Assembly: GCF_024220175.1 (NCBI RefSeq)
Contig: NZ_CP098502.1
Coordinates: forward strand, 3,078,514 to 3,142,513
DNA from: Paraconexibacter antarcticus
GTDB taxonomy: Bacteria; Actinomycetota; Thermoleophilia; Solirubrobacterales; Solirubrobacteraceae
Direction: 5' to 3'
DNA length: 64,000 bases
Below are positions 48,894 to 56,409 of this stretch, in pieces; position 1 is the stretch's first letter, and each line of letters begins with the position of its first letter. Made by a program: the position numbers and the translations under genes. The notes below the pieces were generated by a model. The model was given only the letters and a program-made list of their open reading frames with translations. It ran no database searches and was not told where the DNA came from.

Positions 48894-49823
48894 ATGAAAC
48901 GCACGATCCGCCCTGCGGCCGTCCTCCTGGCCCTCACCGCGGCCGCCCTGCTGCCGGCGAGCGCCCAGGCGGCGATCCACCAGGTCGCGCCGGGAGAGAG
49001 CCTCGCGTCCATCGCCGCCGCCGACGGCCTGAGCGCCGGCGCCCTGGCCGCCGCGAACGGCCTCGGCCCCGAGACCCAGCTCGTCGCTGACCAGGTCCTC
49101 ACGATCCCGGCCGCCGGCGCAGCGCCCGCGCCCGCCGCCCCGGCCACCGGCGGGACCGGCCGGGGCCCCGCGCCCGCACCGTCACCCGCCGCAGCGCCCC
49201 CCGCGCTCGGCGGCTACACCGTCCGCCCGGGCGACACGCTCTCCGGGCTCGCCGCCGGCGCCCGCGTGCCCGTCGCGCAGATGGCCCAGATGAACGGCCT
49301 GGACCCGAACGGCGTCCTCGTCGCGGGCACCGTCATCAAGCTCCCGACCGGCGCGCCCGCGCCTGCGCGCAGCGCCGAGCCCGCCCCGGCGCCGCAGGTC
49401 CCGGCCGCCGCGCCCGCGCCGACGTCGCAGCGCGTCTCGGCCGGGGACATCGCCGCCGTCGCCTCCCGCAACGGCGTCGACGCCCCGCTCGCGTCGGCGA
49501 TCGCCTGGCAGGAGAGCGGCTTCAACAACTCGATGGTGTCCTCGGCGAACGCCCGCGGCGTCATGCAGGTCATGCCGGGGACGTGGAACTGGGTCCAGGC
49601 GAACCTCGCCAAGCGTCGCCTCGACCCCGGCTCGGCGATCGACAACGTCGGCGCCGGTGTCCTCTATCTCGGCTCGCTCCTGCGCGAGACCGGCGGGGAC
49701 CAGGCAACCGCGGCCGCCGCGTACTACCAGGGCCTCGGCTCGGTGCGGCAGATCGGCATGCTGCCCGAGACCCGCCGCTACGTCGACAACGTCCTCGCCC
49801 TCCGCGGCCGCTTCGGGGGCTGA
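48894..49823 (+). CDS. Secreted LysM/SLT lytic transglycosylase-like protein
   Basis: The 309-residue protein has a signal peptide ending at SAQAA (about residue 27), two LysM domains (IHQVAPGESLASIAAADG and GYTVRPGDTLSGLAAGARV) joined by Pro/Ala-rich linkers and a C-terminal goose-lysozyme-like SLT domain. Its catalytic Glu is in AIAWQESGFN, with the GVMQVMPGTW motif following. It should bind and cut peptidoglycan outside the membrane. The upstream 84 nt hold a CCGCGCG/CGCGCGG hairpin but no recognised riboswitch. Confidence 0.92.
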   Translation: MKRTIRPAAVLLALTAAALLPASAQAAIHQVAPGESLASIAAADGLSAGALAAANGLGPETQLVADQVLTIPAAGAAPAPAAPATGGTGRGPAPAPSPAAAPPALGGYTVRPGDTLSGLAAGARVPVAQMAQMNGLDPNGVLVAGTVIKLPTGAPAPARSAEPAPAPQVPAAAPAPTSQRVSAGDIAAVASRNGVDAPLASAIAWQESGFNNSMVSSANARGVMQVMPGTWNWVQANLAKRRLDPGSAIDNVGAGVLYLGSLLRETGGDQATAAAAYYQGLGSVRQIGMLPETRRYVDNVLALRGRFGG

Positions 49824-49859
49824 ACCGGCCGACGCACCCGCCTGAGCGATACTGGGCGG

Positions 49860-50087
49860 GTGCGCGACGTCCCCATCCGTGACGAGGTCATCCGCCTCGG
49901 GCAGCTCCTGAAGTACGCCGGCCTCGTCGGCTCCGGCGCCGAGGCGAAGCTCGTCCTCGCGGACGGCCTCGTGCAGGTCAACGGCGAGGCCGAGGAACGG
50001 CGCGGCCGTCAGCTCCGGGCGGGCGACGTCGTCCGCCTCGTGGGCGACGACGGCGGCGAGGTCCGCATCGTCGCCTGCCCGACCTGA
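49860..50087 (+). CDS. S4-domain RNA-binding protein (YbcJ-like)
   Basis: The 75-residue protein from GTG 49860 is little more than one S4 module: IRLGQLLKYAGLVGSGAEAK, LVLADGLVQVNGE and RRGRQLRAGDVVRL. Family members bind rRNA or are RNA-binding accessories of unknown role. It lies 36 nt after the lysozyme-like gene and before repeat copy B. Confidence 0.88.
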   Translation: MRDVPIRDEVIRLGQLLKYAGLVGSGAEAKLVLADGLVQVNGEAEERRGRQLRAGDVVRLVGDDGGEVRIVACPT

Positions 50088-50105
50088 ACGAGCCCGATCA
50101 GCACC

Positions 50106-50150
50106 GGCGTGCGGCCCAATGGGGCATATACCCCCACCAGACCACACGCC
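50106..50150. repeat. Palindromic element, copy B (convergent gap)
   Basis: GGCGTGCGG ... CACACGCC encloses TGGGG/CCCCCA around ATATA. Read on the minus strand it aligns closely with copy A at 41793-41843. It lies between the convergent S4 and hydrolase genes, like copy A between its convergent genes. Confidence 0.75.
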
Positions 50151-50166
50151 GCACCGGACGGGGCCG

Positions 50167-51084
50167 CTACGCGCCGCCCGGAGACGCCACGGCCGGCGCG
50201 TGCCCGGCGTCCGCCGCGCGCGCCTGCTCGGTGATGAGCTGCACGAGCCGCGGCCACAGTCCGCGCGGCAGGTCGTGGCCCATGCCCTCGATGAGCTCGA
50301 GCCGCGCGCCCGGGATCGCCTTCGCGGTGGCGCGGCCACCGGAGACCGCGACCATGCGGTCCGCCGTCCCGTGGATCACGAGCGTCGGCGCGGTGATGCG
50401 GGCGAGCGACGCGGTGCGGTCGCCCGAGGCCATGATCGCGGCGATCTGACGTCCGGCGCCGCGGCGGTCGGGGTCGCGGTCGAAGCTCAGCGCGGCGATC
50501 TCCCGCGACGCGGCGACGTCCCGCTCGAAGCCGGGGGAGTGGATGACGTCCTGCAGGGCGACGTTCCGCTCGACGGTCGCGTCCCGCGTCATCGCCGGCG
50601 GCCGCGCGAGGAACGCCATGACGCGGAGGTGCGGCTGCCCGACCCGCCCGGCGCCCGTCGTGGACATGATCGACACGAGGCTGCGGACCTTCTCGGGACG
50701 GCGGGCCGCGAGCGCCTGGGCGATCATGCCGCCCATCGAGATGCCGACGACGTGGGCCGCGCGGAGGTCGAGCGCGTCGAGCAGCCCGGCCGCGTCGCCC
50801 GCCATGTCCTCGAGCGTGTACGCCGGGTTCCGCGGGCGGCGGAGCACCATCTCCAGGAGCGTCGGCGGCGCGTGGTCGGAGAAGTGGGTGGACCGCCCGA
50901 CGTCGCGGTTGTCGTAGCGGATGACGTGGAAGCCCTCGGCGGCGAGCAGCTCGCAGAACTCGGCGCGCCACCCGAGCATCTGCGTGCCGAGCCCCATGAC
51001 GAGGAGGATCGCCGGGTCCGCCGGGTCTCCGAACGTCTCGTGGCAGAGCTCGACGTCACCGGCCGCGATCAGCGCTTCACCCAT
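50167..51084 (-). CDS. Alpha/beta-hydrolase
   Basis: The 305-residue protein has the nucleophile elbow GISMGG (Ser116), oxyanion-region MGLGTQ, a late LVIHGTADRMVAV with the acid, and the catalytic His in GMGHDL. The RYDNRDVGRS motif is typical of haloperoxidase/esterase-like members. The substrate is unknown. ATG 51084 is 6 nt downstream of TATCCT. It follows the hydrogenase small-subunit gene by 60 nt in the place where a large subunit would be expected. Confidence 0.88.
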   Translation of the reverse strand: MGEALIAAGDVELCHETFGDPADPAILLVMGLGTQMLGWRAEFCELLAAEGFHVIRYDNRDVGRSTHFSDHAPPTLLEMVLRRPRNPAYTLEDMAGDAAGLLDALDLRAAHVVGISMGGMIAQALAARRPEKVRSLVSIMSTTGAGRVGQPHLRVMAFLARPPAMTRDATVERNVALQDVIHSPGFERDVAASREIAALSFDRDPDRRGAGRQIAAIMASGDRTASLARITAPTLVIHGTADRMVAVSGGRATAKAIPGARLELIEGMGHDLPRGLWPRLVQLITEQARAADAGHAPAVASPGGA

Positions 51085-51090
51085 CGCCCG

Positions 51091-51096
51091 AGGATA
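51091..51096 (-). promoter_or_regulatory. -10 element TATCCT
   Basis: It lies 6 nt before ATG 51084 on the minus strand and gives the hydrolase its own leaderless promoter. Confidence 0.45.
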
Positions 51097-51144
51097 GGCA
51101 CCGGCCGTCCTCACCGCCACGACCGAGGGGGAACGCGCCGCCGC

Positions 51145-52233
51145 TCACGACGCGTCGCCGTCGAGCCACGGCGGGTCGTAGCCGCTCTCGAGCACCCGGC
51201 CCGGCCGCCGCCACTCCGGCTCACGGTCGAACTTCTTCTCGACGTTCAGCCGCCGGAAGTAGCGGAACACCGGCCCGTAGGTGAAGCGCTGCACGTTCGC
51301 CGCGGCGTTGCCCCACGGGTCGGCCTTGTGGAACGGCGTGTAGCGGTCGGGGAAGCCCGGCATCGTGCAGGCGATGCAGATGCCGCCGACGTTCGGGCAG
51401 CCGCCGACGCCGCCCGTCCAGCCGCGGTAGGGGACGTTGCACTTCACGACGGGCCCCTTACAGCCGAGCTTCACGAGGCAGCGCGGGTCGGACCCGTGCT
51501 CGGAGGCGAACTTCCCCTGCTCCGTGAAGCCCGCCCGGTTGCAGCTCTCGCGGACGGTCAGGCCGAACATGCTCACCGGGCGCAGTTGGTCGTCGAGCTG
51601 CGGCGCCGGCCCGGTCCCCGCGATGTGGCAGGCCAGCTCCATGAGGATCTGCGTCATGTTGTCCGGCTGGGCGGGGCAGCCGGGCAGGCAGACGACCGGC
51701 AGGCCCGCGCGCGTGCGCCAGTCCCGGCCGAGGTGGTCCGGCAGTCCCATGGCGCCCGTCGGGTTGTTCCGCATCGCCGGGATGCCGCCGTAGGCCGCGC
51801 ACGTCCCGATCGCGAGGACGGCGGACGCCTTCGGGACGAGCCGGTCGACCCACTCGTTCGCCGTGATGGGCTGCCCGTCGAAGCGGTTGACGCCGAACCC
51901 CGTCCAGTAGCCGTCGCCGTTGATGTCCTCGTTCCCGATCGCGCCCTCGACGACGAGGATGAAGTGCTCGAGGCGTCCTTCCTCGGCGTCGTAGAAGGCC
52001 TGCATGAACGCCTCGCCCGTCTCGACCGCGAGCAGGGGGAGGTGCAGCACGATCCGCGGGACCCGCGGCAGCGTCCCGAGCACGAGGTCCTCCAGGCTCG
52101 GGCTCGTGGCGGACGTGATCGCGACCGACTCGCCGTCGCAGCCGAGCGCGCCGGACATCCACAGGACGTGGATCTCCGGATCGCGGGCCGGGCTGCCGCC
52201 GTCGGCGTCGTGGTCGTCGTCAGGGTCGCTCAT
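51145..52233 (-). CDS. hhyS: Orphan [NiFe]-hydrogenase small subunit, group 1h type
   Basis: The 362-residue, apparently complete protein carries Fe-S ligand motifs: proximal GCDGES (Cys32 with Asp33/Glu35), GTCAAYGG (Cys145) and LPGCPAQPDN (Cys186), then LVKLGCKGPVVKCNVP, GGCPNVGGICIACTMPGF. This matches the high-affinity group 1h uptake hydrogenases of soil actinobacteria, whose proximal cluster has three Cys and an acidic ligand. The distal-cluster His of the usual VHExC motif is Arg here (VRESC, 227-231), one base from His. No large subunit or hyp maturation gene is in the window. Its start overlaps the upstream GGDEF-EAL gene by 14 nt. Confidence 0.9.
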   Translation of the reverse strand: MSDPDDDHDADGGSPARDPEIHVLWMSGALGCDGESVAITSATSPSLEDLVLGTLPRVPRIVLHLPLLAVETGEAFMQAFYDAEEGRLEHFILVVEGAIGNEDINGDGYWTGFGVNRFDGQPITANEWVDRLVPKASAVLAIGTCAAYGGIPAMRNNPTGAMGLPDHLGRDWRTRAGLPVVCLPGCPAQPDNMTQILMELACHIAGTGPAPQLDDQLRPVSMFGLTVRESCNRAGFTEQGKFASEHGSDPRCLVKLGCKGPVVKCNVPYRGWTGGVGGCPNVGGICIACTMPGFPDRYTPFHKADPWGNAAANVQRFTYGPVFRYFRRLNVEKKFDREPEWRRPGRVLESGYDPPWLDGDAS

Positions 52234-54028
52234 GGACGATGCCCTCGGCCGTGGGGTAGGGGGCGGGGGCGCCGGCGCTCACCGGCTCGGGGCGGCCGAT
52301 GTGGTACCCCTGCGCGGCGTCGACCCCGTAGCGGGTGACCATCTCGAGCGTCTCACGGTCCTCGACGAACTCCGCCGTCGTGCGCAGCCCGAGCTCGCGC
52401 CCGATCCGGGCGACGTGCTGGACGATGACCTGATCGGTGCGGCTGCGCGGCAGGTCCCGGACGTAGTCGCCGTCGATCTTCAGCCAGTCGATCGGCAGGT
52501 GCTTGAGGTGCGAGAAGGACGCGAAGCCCGCGCCGAAGTCGTCGAGCGCGAACGCGCATCCGAGCGCCCGGAGCGGGTGCGCGAACGCCCGGGCGGCGGC
52601 GAGGTCGGTGATCGCGACGGTCTCGGTGATCTCGAAGGTGAGCAGCCGCGGGTCGATCCCGGCCGCCTCGATGCGGCGCACGATGTCGCCCGGCAGGTCG
52701 GGCTGGGCGAGCGAGCGCGCGGAGAGGTTCACCGCGTACGCGAGGGGCCCGCCGGCCCGGGCGGTCGCCGACGAGGCACGGATGAGGTCGATCGCGCAGT
52801 CGACCATGAAGCGGTCGATCTCGACGACCATGCCGGTGCGCTCGGCGGTGGCGAGGAAGGCGATCGGCGCGATCGGCTTGCCGGCGTCGTCGAGGACGCG
52901 GACGAGCAGCTCGCACTGGGTGACGAGGCCGAGGCGCGTGTCGAGCAGCGGCTGCTGGTAGGGCACGAGCTGGCCCAGGTCGAGCGTCTGGCGCAGCCGC
53001 TGCGTCCACGCGGCGCGCACGTGCCGGGCGGACGCCTCCTCCTTGGCGGGCTCGTAGACGACGACGCGGTCGCGCCCCTGGTCCTTCGCGGCGTACAGCG
53101 CCGTGTCCGCGGCGAGCATCACCTCCTCGGGCTGGGCACCACCGGCGAAGGAGCTGACGCCCGCGCTGCAGGTGATGCGCACGCGCCGGCTGCCGATCAC
53201 GAGCACGCTCTCGGCGATCGTGCGCAGCAGGTAGCGGGCGACGGCGCCGGTCTCCTCGCGCGTCGTCTGCGGCAGGATGACGGCGAACTCGTCGCCGCCG
53301 AAGCGCGCGAGGAGGTCGGTGTCGCGCAGCTCCCCGCGCAGCAGCACCGTGACCCGGCGGAGGAGGTCGTCGCCGGCGGCGTGCCCGAGCGTGTCGTTGA
53401 TGTCCTTCAGCCCGTCGATGTCGAGCACGATCAGCCCGCCCTCGATCTGGGTCACCGACGCGGCGGCGACCTCCTGCGCGAACAGCGTCTCGAAGCTGCG
53501 GCGGTTGAGCGTGCCCGTGAGCGTGTCGTGCTCGGCCATGAGGCGGAGCTGCGCCTCCGCGAGCTTGCGGTCGGTGACGTCGCGGATGGCGCTCATGACG
53601 AGCTGCCCCTGGTCGGTCTCGAGCGGGCTGAGGCTGATCTCGACGGGGAACTCGGTGCCGTCCTTGCGCCGTCCCCGGAGCTCGAGGTCGTGGCCCATCG
53701 CCCGGGTCGTGGCGTCCTTCAGGTAGACCTTCTGGTGCTGGCGGTGGCGCGCCCGGGCGGACTCCGGGATGAGCTCGCCGACCGACTGCCCGATGAGCTC
53801 CTCGCGGCGATAGCCGAAGAGCCTCTCGGCCTGCGCGTTCACGAGCGTGATGTGGCCCCGCCGGTCGACGATGACCATCGCGTCCGGCGCGCTCTCGAGC
53901 AGCGCGCGGAACTTCTTCTCCGATCCCGAGACCAGACGGTCCCGGCGCATGAGGCGTGCCGCGACCCGGTAGTACCACCGATTCACGGTGTAAAAGCACC
54001 ATCGGAGGATCTCGCCGAGCGTTCCCAT
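52220..54028 (-). CDS. PAS-GGDEF-EAL c-di-GMP turnover protein
   Basis: The 602-residue protein begins at ATG 54028 with a short basic/aromatic helix. It has one PAS domain (ALLESAPDAMVIVDRRGHI), a complete GGDEF (RFGGDEFAVILP, with I-site RDTD five residues before) and an EAL domain with QCELLVR, YAVNLSARS, EITETVAI, LDDFGAGFASF and WLKIDG. It could make or degrade c-di-GMP. The last 14 nt overlap the hydrogenase small-subunit start, so both proteins are probably made from one mRNA. It is the intact counterpart of the broken gene at 24.3-27.4 kb. Confidence 0.9.
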   Translation of the reverse strand: MGTLGEILRWCFYTVNRWYYRVAARLMRRDRLVSGSEKKFRALLESAPDAMVIVDRRGHITLVNAQAERLFGYRREELIGQSVGELIPESARARHRQHQKVYLKDATTRAMGHDLELRGRRKDGTEFPVEISLSPLETDQGQLVMSAIRDVTDRKLAEAQLRLMAEHDTLTGTLNRRSFETLFAQEVAAASVTQIEGGLIVLDIDGLKDINDTLGHAAGDDLLRRVTVLLRGELRDTDLLARFGGDEFAVILPQTTREETGAVARYLLRTIAESVLVIGSRRVRITCSAGVSSFAGGAQPEEVMLAADTALYAAKDQGRDRVVVYEPAKEEASARHVRAAWTQRLRQTLDLGQLVPYQQPLLDTRLGLVTQCELLVRVLDDAGKPIAPIAFLATAERTGMVVEIDRFMVDCAIDLIRASSATARAGGPLAYAVNLSARSLAQPDLPGDIVRRIEAAGIDPRLLTFEITETVAITDLAAARAFAHPLRALGCAFALDDFGAGFASFSHLKHLPIDWLKIDGDYVRDLPRSRTDQVIVQHVARIGRELGLRTTAEFVEDRETLEMVTRYGVDAAQGYHIGRPEPVSAGAPAPYPTAEGIVHERP

Positions 54029-54090
54029 CCGTGACCTGGACAGGTCGTCATCGGCAGGAACGCGACGGAGCTTGAGCGTTTTCCGCAACG

Positions 54091-54117
54091 AAAAAGGCCC
54101 CGCTCTCGCGAGGCCTT
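54091..54117 (-). terminator. Rho-independent terminator of tRNA-Arg
   Basis: On the minus strand the stem AAGGCC/GGCCTT (54112-54117, 54094-54099) is followed by a T-run, 7 nt after the tRNA 3' end. Confidence 0.85.
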
Positions 54118-54124
54118 CGTGCAG

Positions 54125-54198
54125 CACGCCCGGCAGGATTCGAACCTGCGACCTTCGGTACCGGAAACCGACACTCTATCCAGCTGAGCTACGGGCGC
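54125..54198 (-). tRNA. tRNA-Arg (anticodon CCG)
   Basis: The 74-nt cloverleaf starts GCGCCCG. It has the D-arm GCTCAGCTGGATAGAG, anticodon stem TCGGT/ACCGA around loop TTCCGGT (anticodon CCG) and T-arm GCAGGTTCGAATCCTGC. The first acceptor pair is G-U; CCA is not encoded. It reads the CGG codon, frequent in this GC-rich coding. Confidence 0.95.
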
Positions 54199-54364
54199 TC
54201 GGGCGTCGCGGACGACGCCTCGGGGTCAGCGTATCGGATCGCGCGGCCTGGCAGCCCGGGGACGGGGAGCGAGCGGCAACGCGCCGACCGCGTGCGCGAT
54301 CACGGTCTCCCGAGCCTCTCCGACTGGACGGAAACGAAGCAGGTGACGCAGCTCCGGCGGCGGG

Positions 54365-54370
54365 CTAGGG
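54365..54370 (+). promoter_or_regulatory. -10 element TAGGGT of mscL
   Basis: It predicts a leader of about 55 nt, which contains a GGAGG ribosome site before the mscL ATG. The rest of the 233-nt gap after the tRNA shows nothing notable. Confidence 0.45.
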
Positions 54371-54431
54371 TTGCGCCCAATCGCAGGTCGGGGCCTGCCC
54401 GACCTCCATTCACCCGGAGGACACACCACCC

Positions 54432-54812
54432 ATGCTCAAGGGCTTCAAGGACTTCCTGTTCCGCGGCAACATCGTCGACCTGGCGGTCGCGGTCATCATC
54501 GGCGTGGCGTTCAACGCCGTCGTCGCGGCCTTCAGCAAGGACTTCGTCGGCGGCATCATCGGCGTGATCGGCGGTTCTCCCGACTTCGGCCGGGCCGGCT
54601 TCACCGTCAACGGCTCGAAGATCATCTACGGCTCGACGCTCACCGCCGCGATCAACTTCCTGATCGTCGCGGCCGTCATCTACTTCGTCGTCGTCGTCCC
54701 GCTGCAGTCGATGCTCGCCCGCAACCAGAAGCCGGAGGAGAGCCCGGCCCCGACCGACGAGGCCGTCCTCCTCGCCGAGATCCGCGACGAGCTGCGCGCC
54801 CGCCGCATCTGA
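54432..54812 (+). CDS. mscL: Large-conductance mechanosensitive channel MscL
   Basis: The 126-residue protein has the conserved amphipathic N-terminus (LKGFKDFLFRGNIVDLAVAV), first helix VIIGVAFNAVVAAFSKDFV, an extracellular loop with GSTLTAAINFLIVA and second helix VIYFVVVVPL. A charged C-terminal helix follows. The length is typical. It opens under membrane tension to relieve osmotic shock. GGAGG precedes the ATG. Confidence 0.96.
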   Translation: MLKGFKDFLFRGNIVDLAVAVIIGVAFNAVVAAFSKDFVGGIIGVIGGSPDFGRAGFTVNGSKIIYGSTLTAAINFLIVAAVIYFVVVVPLQSMLARNQKPEESPAPTDEAVLLAEIRDELRARRI

Positions 54813-54852
54813 CCCTCACCTGATCCGTCGGCGGCGGCAGCGGCCGCGCCGC

Positions 54853-54858
54853 TACCCT
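54853..54858 (+). promoter_or_regulatory. -10 element TACCCT upstream of the rnz mini-ORF
   Basis: It lies 11 nt before ATG 54870 of the mini-ORF, which makes that ATG, not the rnz ATG at 54920, the first codon on the predicted transcript. Confidence 0.4.
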
Positions 54859-54869
54859 GCCGCCTGCCG

Positions 54870-54920
54870 ATGGACCTCTCCCTGCTCTTCGCCGGAAACC
54901 CCCCGGGGCGGCGTCCCTGA
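54870..54920 (+). CDS. 16-codon mini-ORF mimicking the RNase Z N-terminus
   Basis: ATG 54870 encodes MDLSLLFAGNPPGRRP and stops in TGATG, overlapping the rnz start. The first nine residues nearly repeat RNase Z's own MDLSLFFAG, yet the DNA differs mostly at third codon positions. It may be an upstream coupling ORF or the relic of a duplicated 5' end. Translation is not proved. Confidence 0.45.
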   Translation: MDLSLLFAGNPPGRRP

Positions 54921-55864
54921 TGGACCTGTCGCTGTTCTTCGCGGGAACGGCCGGCTCCGTGCCGACACCGCGACGCGGGCTGCCTGCCGTCCTGCTCCGG
55001 CGCGGCGGGGACCGCATCCTCTTCGACTGCGGCGAGGGCACCCAGCGCCAGCTGTCGCGGTCGATCGGCCTGACGGACGTCGACGTCGTCTTCCTCACGC
55101 ACTTCCACGCCGACCACTGGCTCGGTCTGCCGGGGATGCTGAAGTCCTTCGCGCTCCGCGACCGCACGGCGCCGCTCGCCCTCTACGGGCCGCCCGGGAT
55201 CAGGCAGCTCGTCGCGCAGCTGAAGTTCGTCCTCGGGACGCTGCCGTTCCCCTTCACGGTGACCGAGCTCGAGGCCGGCGAGGCGGTGGAGTTCGGCGAC
55301 TACGAGATCTCGAGCTTCAACGTCCGTCACCGCGGGGTCGCGTTCGGCTACTGCATCCTCGAGGACGATCGCCCCGGGAGGTTCGACGCCGAGCTCGCGG
55401 CGTCGCTCGGTGTCGCCCCGGGGCCCGACTTCGGGCGCCTGCAGCGCGGGGAGACGGTCGACGGCGTGACGCCCGAGCAGGTCATGGGCCCGGGGCGCTA
55501 CGGCCGCAAGATCGTCCTCAGCGGCGACACCGCCCCGTGCGAGGCGCTCGCCGACGCCGCCCACCACGCCGACCTCCTCGTCCACGAGGCGACGTTCCTC
55601 GCCGCCGACGCCGACCGCGCCGCCACCACCCGTCACTCGACCGCGACCCAGGCCGCGCTGACGGCGAAGGAGGCGGACGTCGGGCTGCTCGCGCTCGTGC
55701 ACCTCTCGGGCCGCTACCCGGGCCGCGCCGTCCTCGACGAGGCGCGCGAGACGTTCGAGCGCACGGTCCTGCCGCGCGACTTCGACCACATCGACGTGCC
55801 CTTCCCCGAGAAGGGCGATCCCGAGCTCGTACGCTGGGAGCCCCCGGCGCGGATCGCGCCCTGA
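54920..55864 (+). CDS. rnz: Ribonuclease Z (MBL-fold nuclease)
   Basis: The 314-residue protein has the tRNase Z metal motif FLTHFHADHWLG (His61, His63, Asp65, His66), an early FAGTAGSVPTPRRG substrate loop, LSGDTAPCEA and HEATF, and a final HSTATQAA histidine. It trims tRNA 3' ends, which fits a genome whose tRNA here lacks CCA. Start ATG 54920 overlaps the mini-ORF stop. It lies 11 nt before the PASTA gene. Confidence 0.92.
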   Translation: MDLSLFFAGTAGSVPTPRRGLPAVLLRRGGDRILFDCGEGTQRQLSRSIGLTDVDVVFLTHFHADHWLGLPGMLKSFALRDRTAPLALYGPPGIRQLVAQLKFVLGTLPFPFTVTELEAGEAVEFGDYEISSFNVRHRGVAFGYCILEDDRPGRFDAELAASLGVAPGPDFGRLQRGETVDGVTPEQVMGPGRYGRKIVLSGDTAPCEALADAAHHADLLVHEATFLAADADRAATTRHSTATQAALTAKEADVGLLALVHLSGRYPGRAVLDEARETFERTVLPRDFDHIDVPFPEKGDPELVRWEPPARIAP

Positions 55865-55875
55865 CCCCGGCGCCC

Positions 55876-56298
55876 ATGCACGACGAGCACACCCGCATCG
55901 ACCCCGCCGGCCCGGCCGCCCGGTGGCGCCCCTCGCGCCTGACGGTCGCGCTCGCGGCGGCGGCGGGGTTCCTCGCCGGCGTGCTGCTCGTCGCGGCGCT
56001 CGGCGGCTCCTCGACGGTGACGAAGGAGAGCCGCGTCACCGTCACCCGGCAGGTCCCGGCGACGATCCCGGCCGGCGCGACGGTCATCACCGTCACGCGC
56101 GTGCCGGCGCTCGTCGGCGAGCGCCTGGACACCGCCAAGGACCGCCTCGGCGAGGCGAAGTTCGACGTCGACGTCAACGGCGGCGGCCTCTTCGGGGTCC
56201 TGAAGGACTCCAACTGGGAGGTCGTCGCCCAGAGCCCGGCCGCCGGCACGTCGCTGCGCCAGGGCTCGACCGTCCACGTGGACATCGAGCGGCGCTGA
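55876..56298 (+). CDS. Single-pass membrane protein with PASTA domain
   Basis: The 140-residue protein has a short cytoplasmic N-terminus, a membrane helix (LTVALAAAAGFLAGVLLVAAL) and one extracytoplasmic PASTA repeat: VPALVGERLDTAKDRLGEA, WEVVAQSPAAGTSLRQGSTV. PASTA modules bind peptidoglycan stems in PknB-type kinases; no kinase domain is present here. It may be a simple wall sensor. Confidence 0.8.
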   Translation: MHDEHTRIDPAGPAARWRPSRLTVALAAAAGFLAGVLLVAALGGSSTVTKESRVTVTRQVPATIPAGATVITVTRVPALVGERLDTAKDRLGEAKFDVDVNGGGLFGVLKDSNWEVVAQSPAAGTSLRQGSTVHVDIERR

Positions 56299-56353
56299 GC
56301 GCATCGAAGGGAGATTGCGGGGGGCCGCGAGGGAGTCGTCCGCCCCTCGCTGA

Positions 56354-56359
56354 TAGGGT
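56354..56359 (+). promoter_or_regulatory. Extended -10 TGATAGGGT of the pyr operon
   Basis: A TGA extension precedes TAGGGT. The predicted start near 56366 gives a leader of about 44 nt containing the PyrR-binding hairpin. Confidence 0.5.
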
Positions 56360-56379
56360 CTTCTCAAGCCCTTTAACCC

Positions 56380-56402
56380 GGTCCTGTGAGGCCAGGAAGG
56401 AC
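56380..56402 (+). promoter_or_regulatory. PyrR-binding RNA element over the pyrR ribosome site
   Basis: GGTCCTGTGAGGCC agrees with the PyrR-recognition core (TCCNGNGAGGY). GTCCT (56381-56385) pairs with AGGAC (56398-56402). The hairpin includes the AGGAAGGA Shine-Dalgarno-like stretch just before ATG 56410. PyrR with UMP would hide it and repress translation, as described for mycobacterial pyrR. No attenuator terminator is present. Confidence 0.8.
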
Positions 56403-56409
56403 GCAGCAG

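Noticed and set aside
54125..54198. The tRNA-Arg gene as an integration site for a mobile island
   Set aside because: No direct repeat of the tRNA 3' end, integrase gene or change in base composition was seen nearby.
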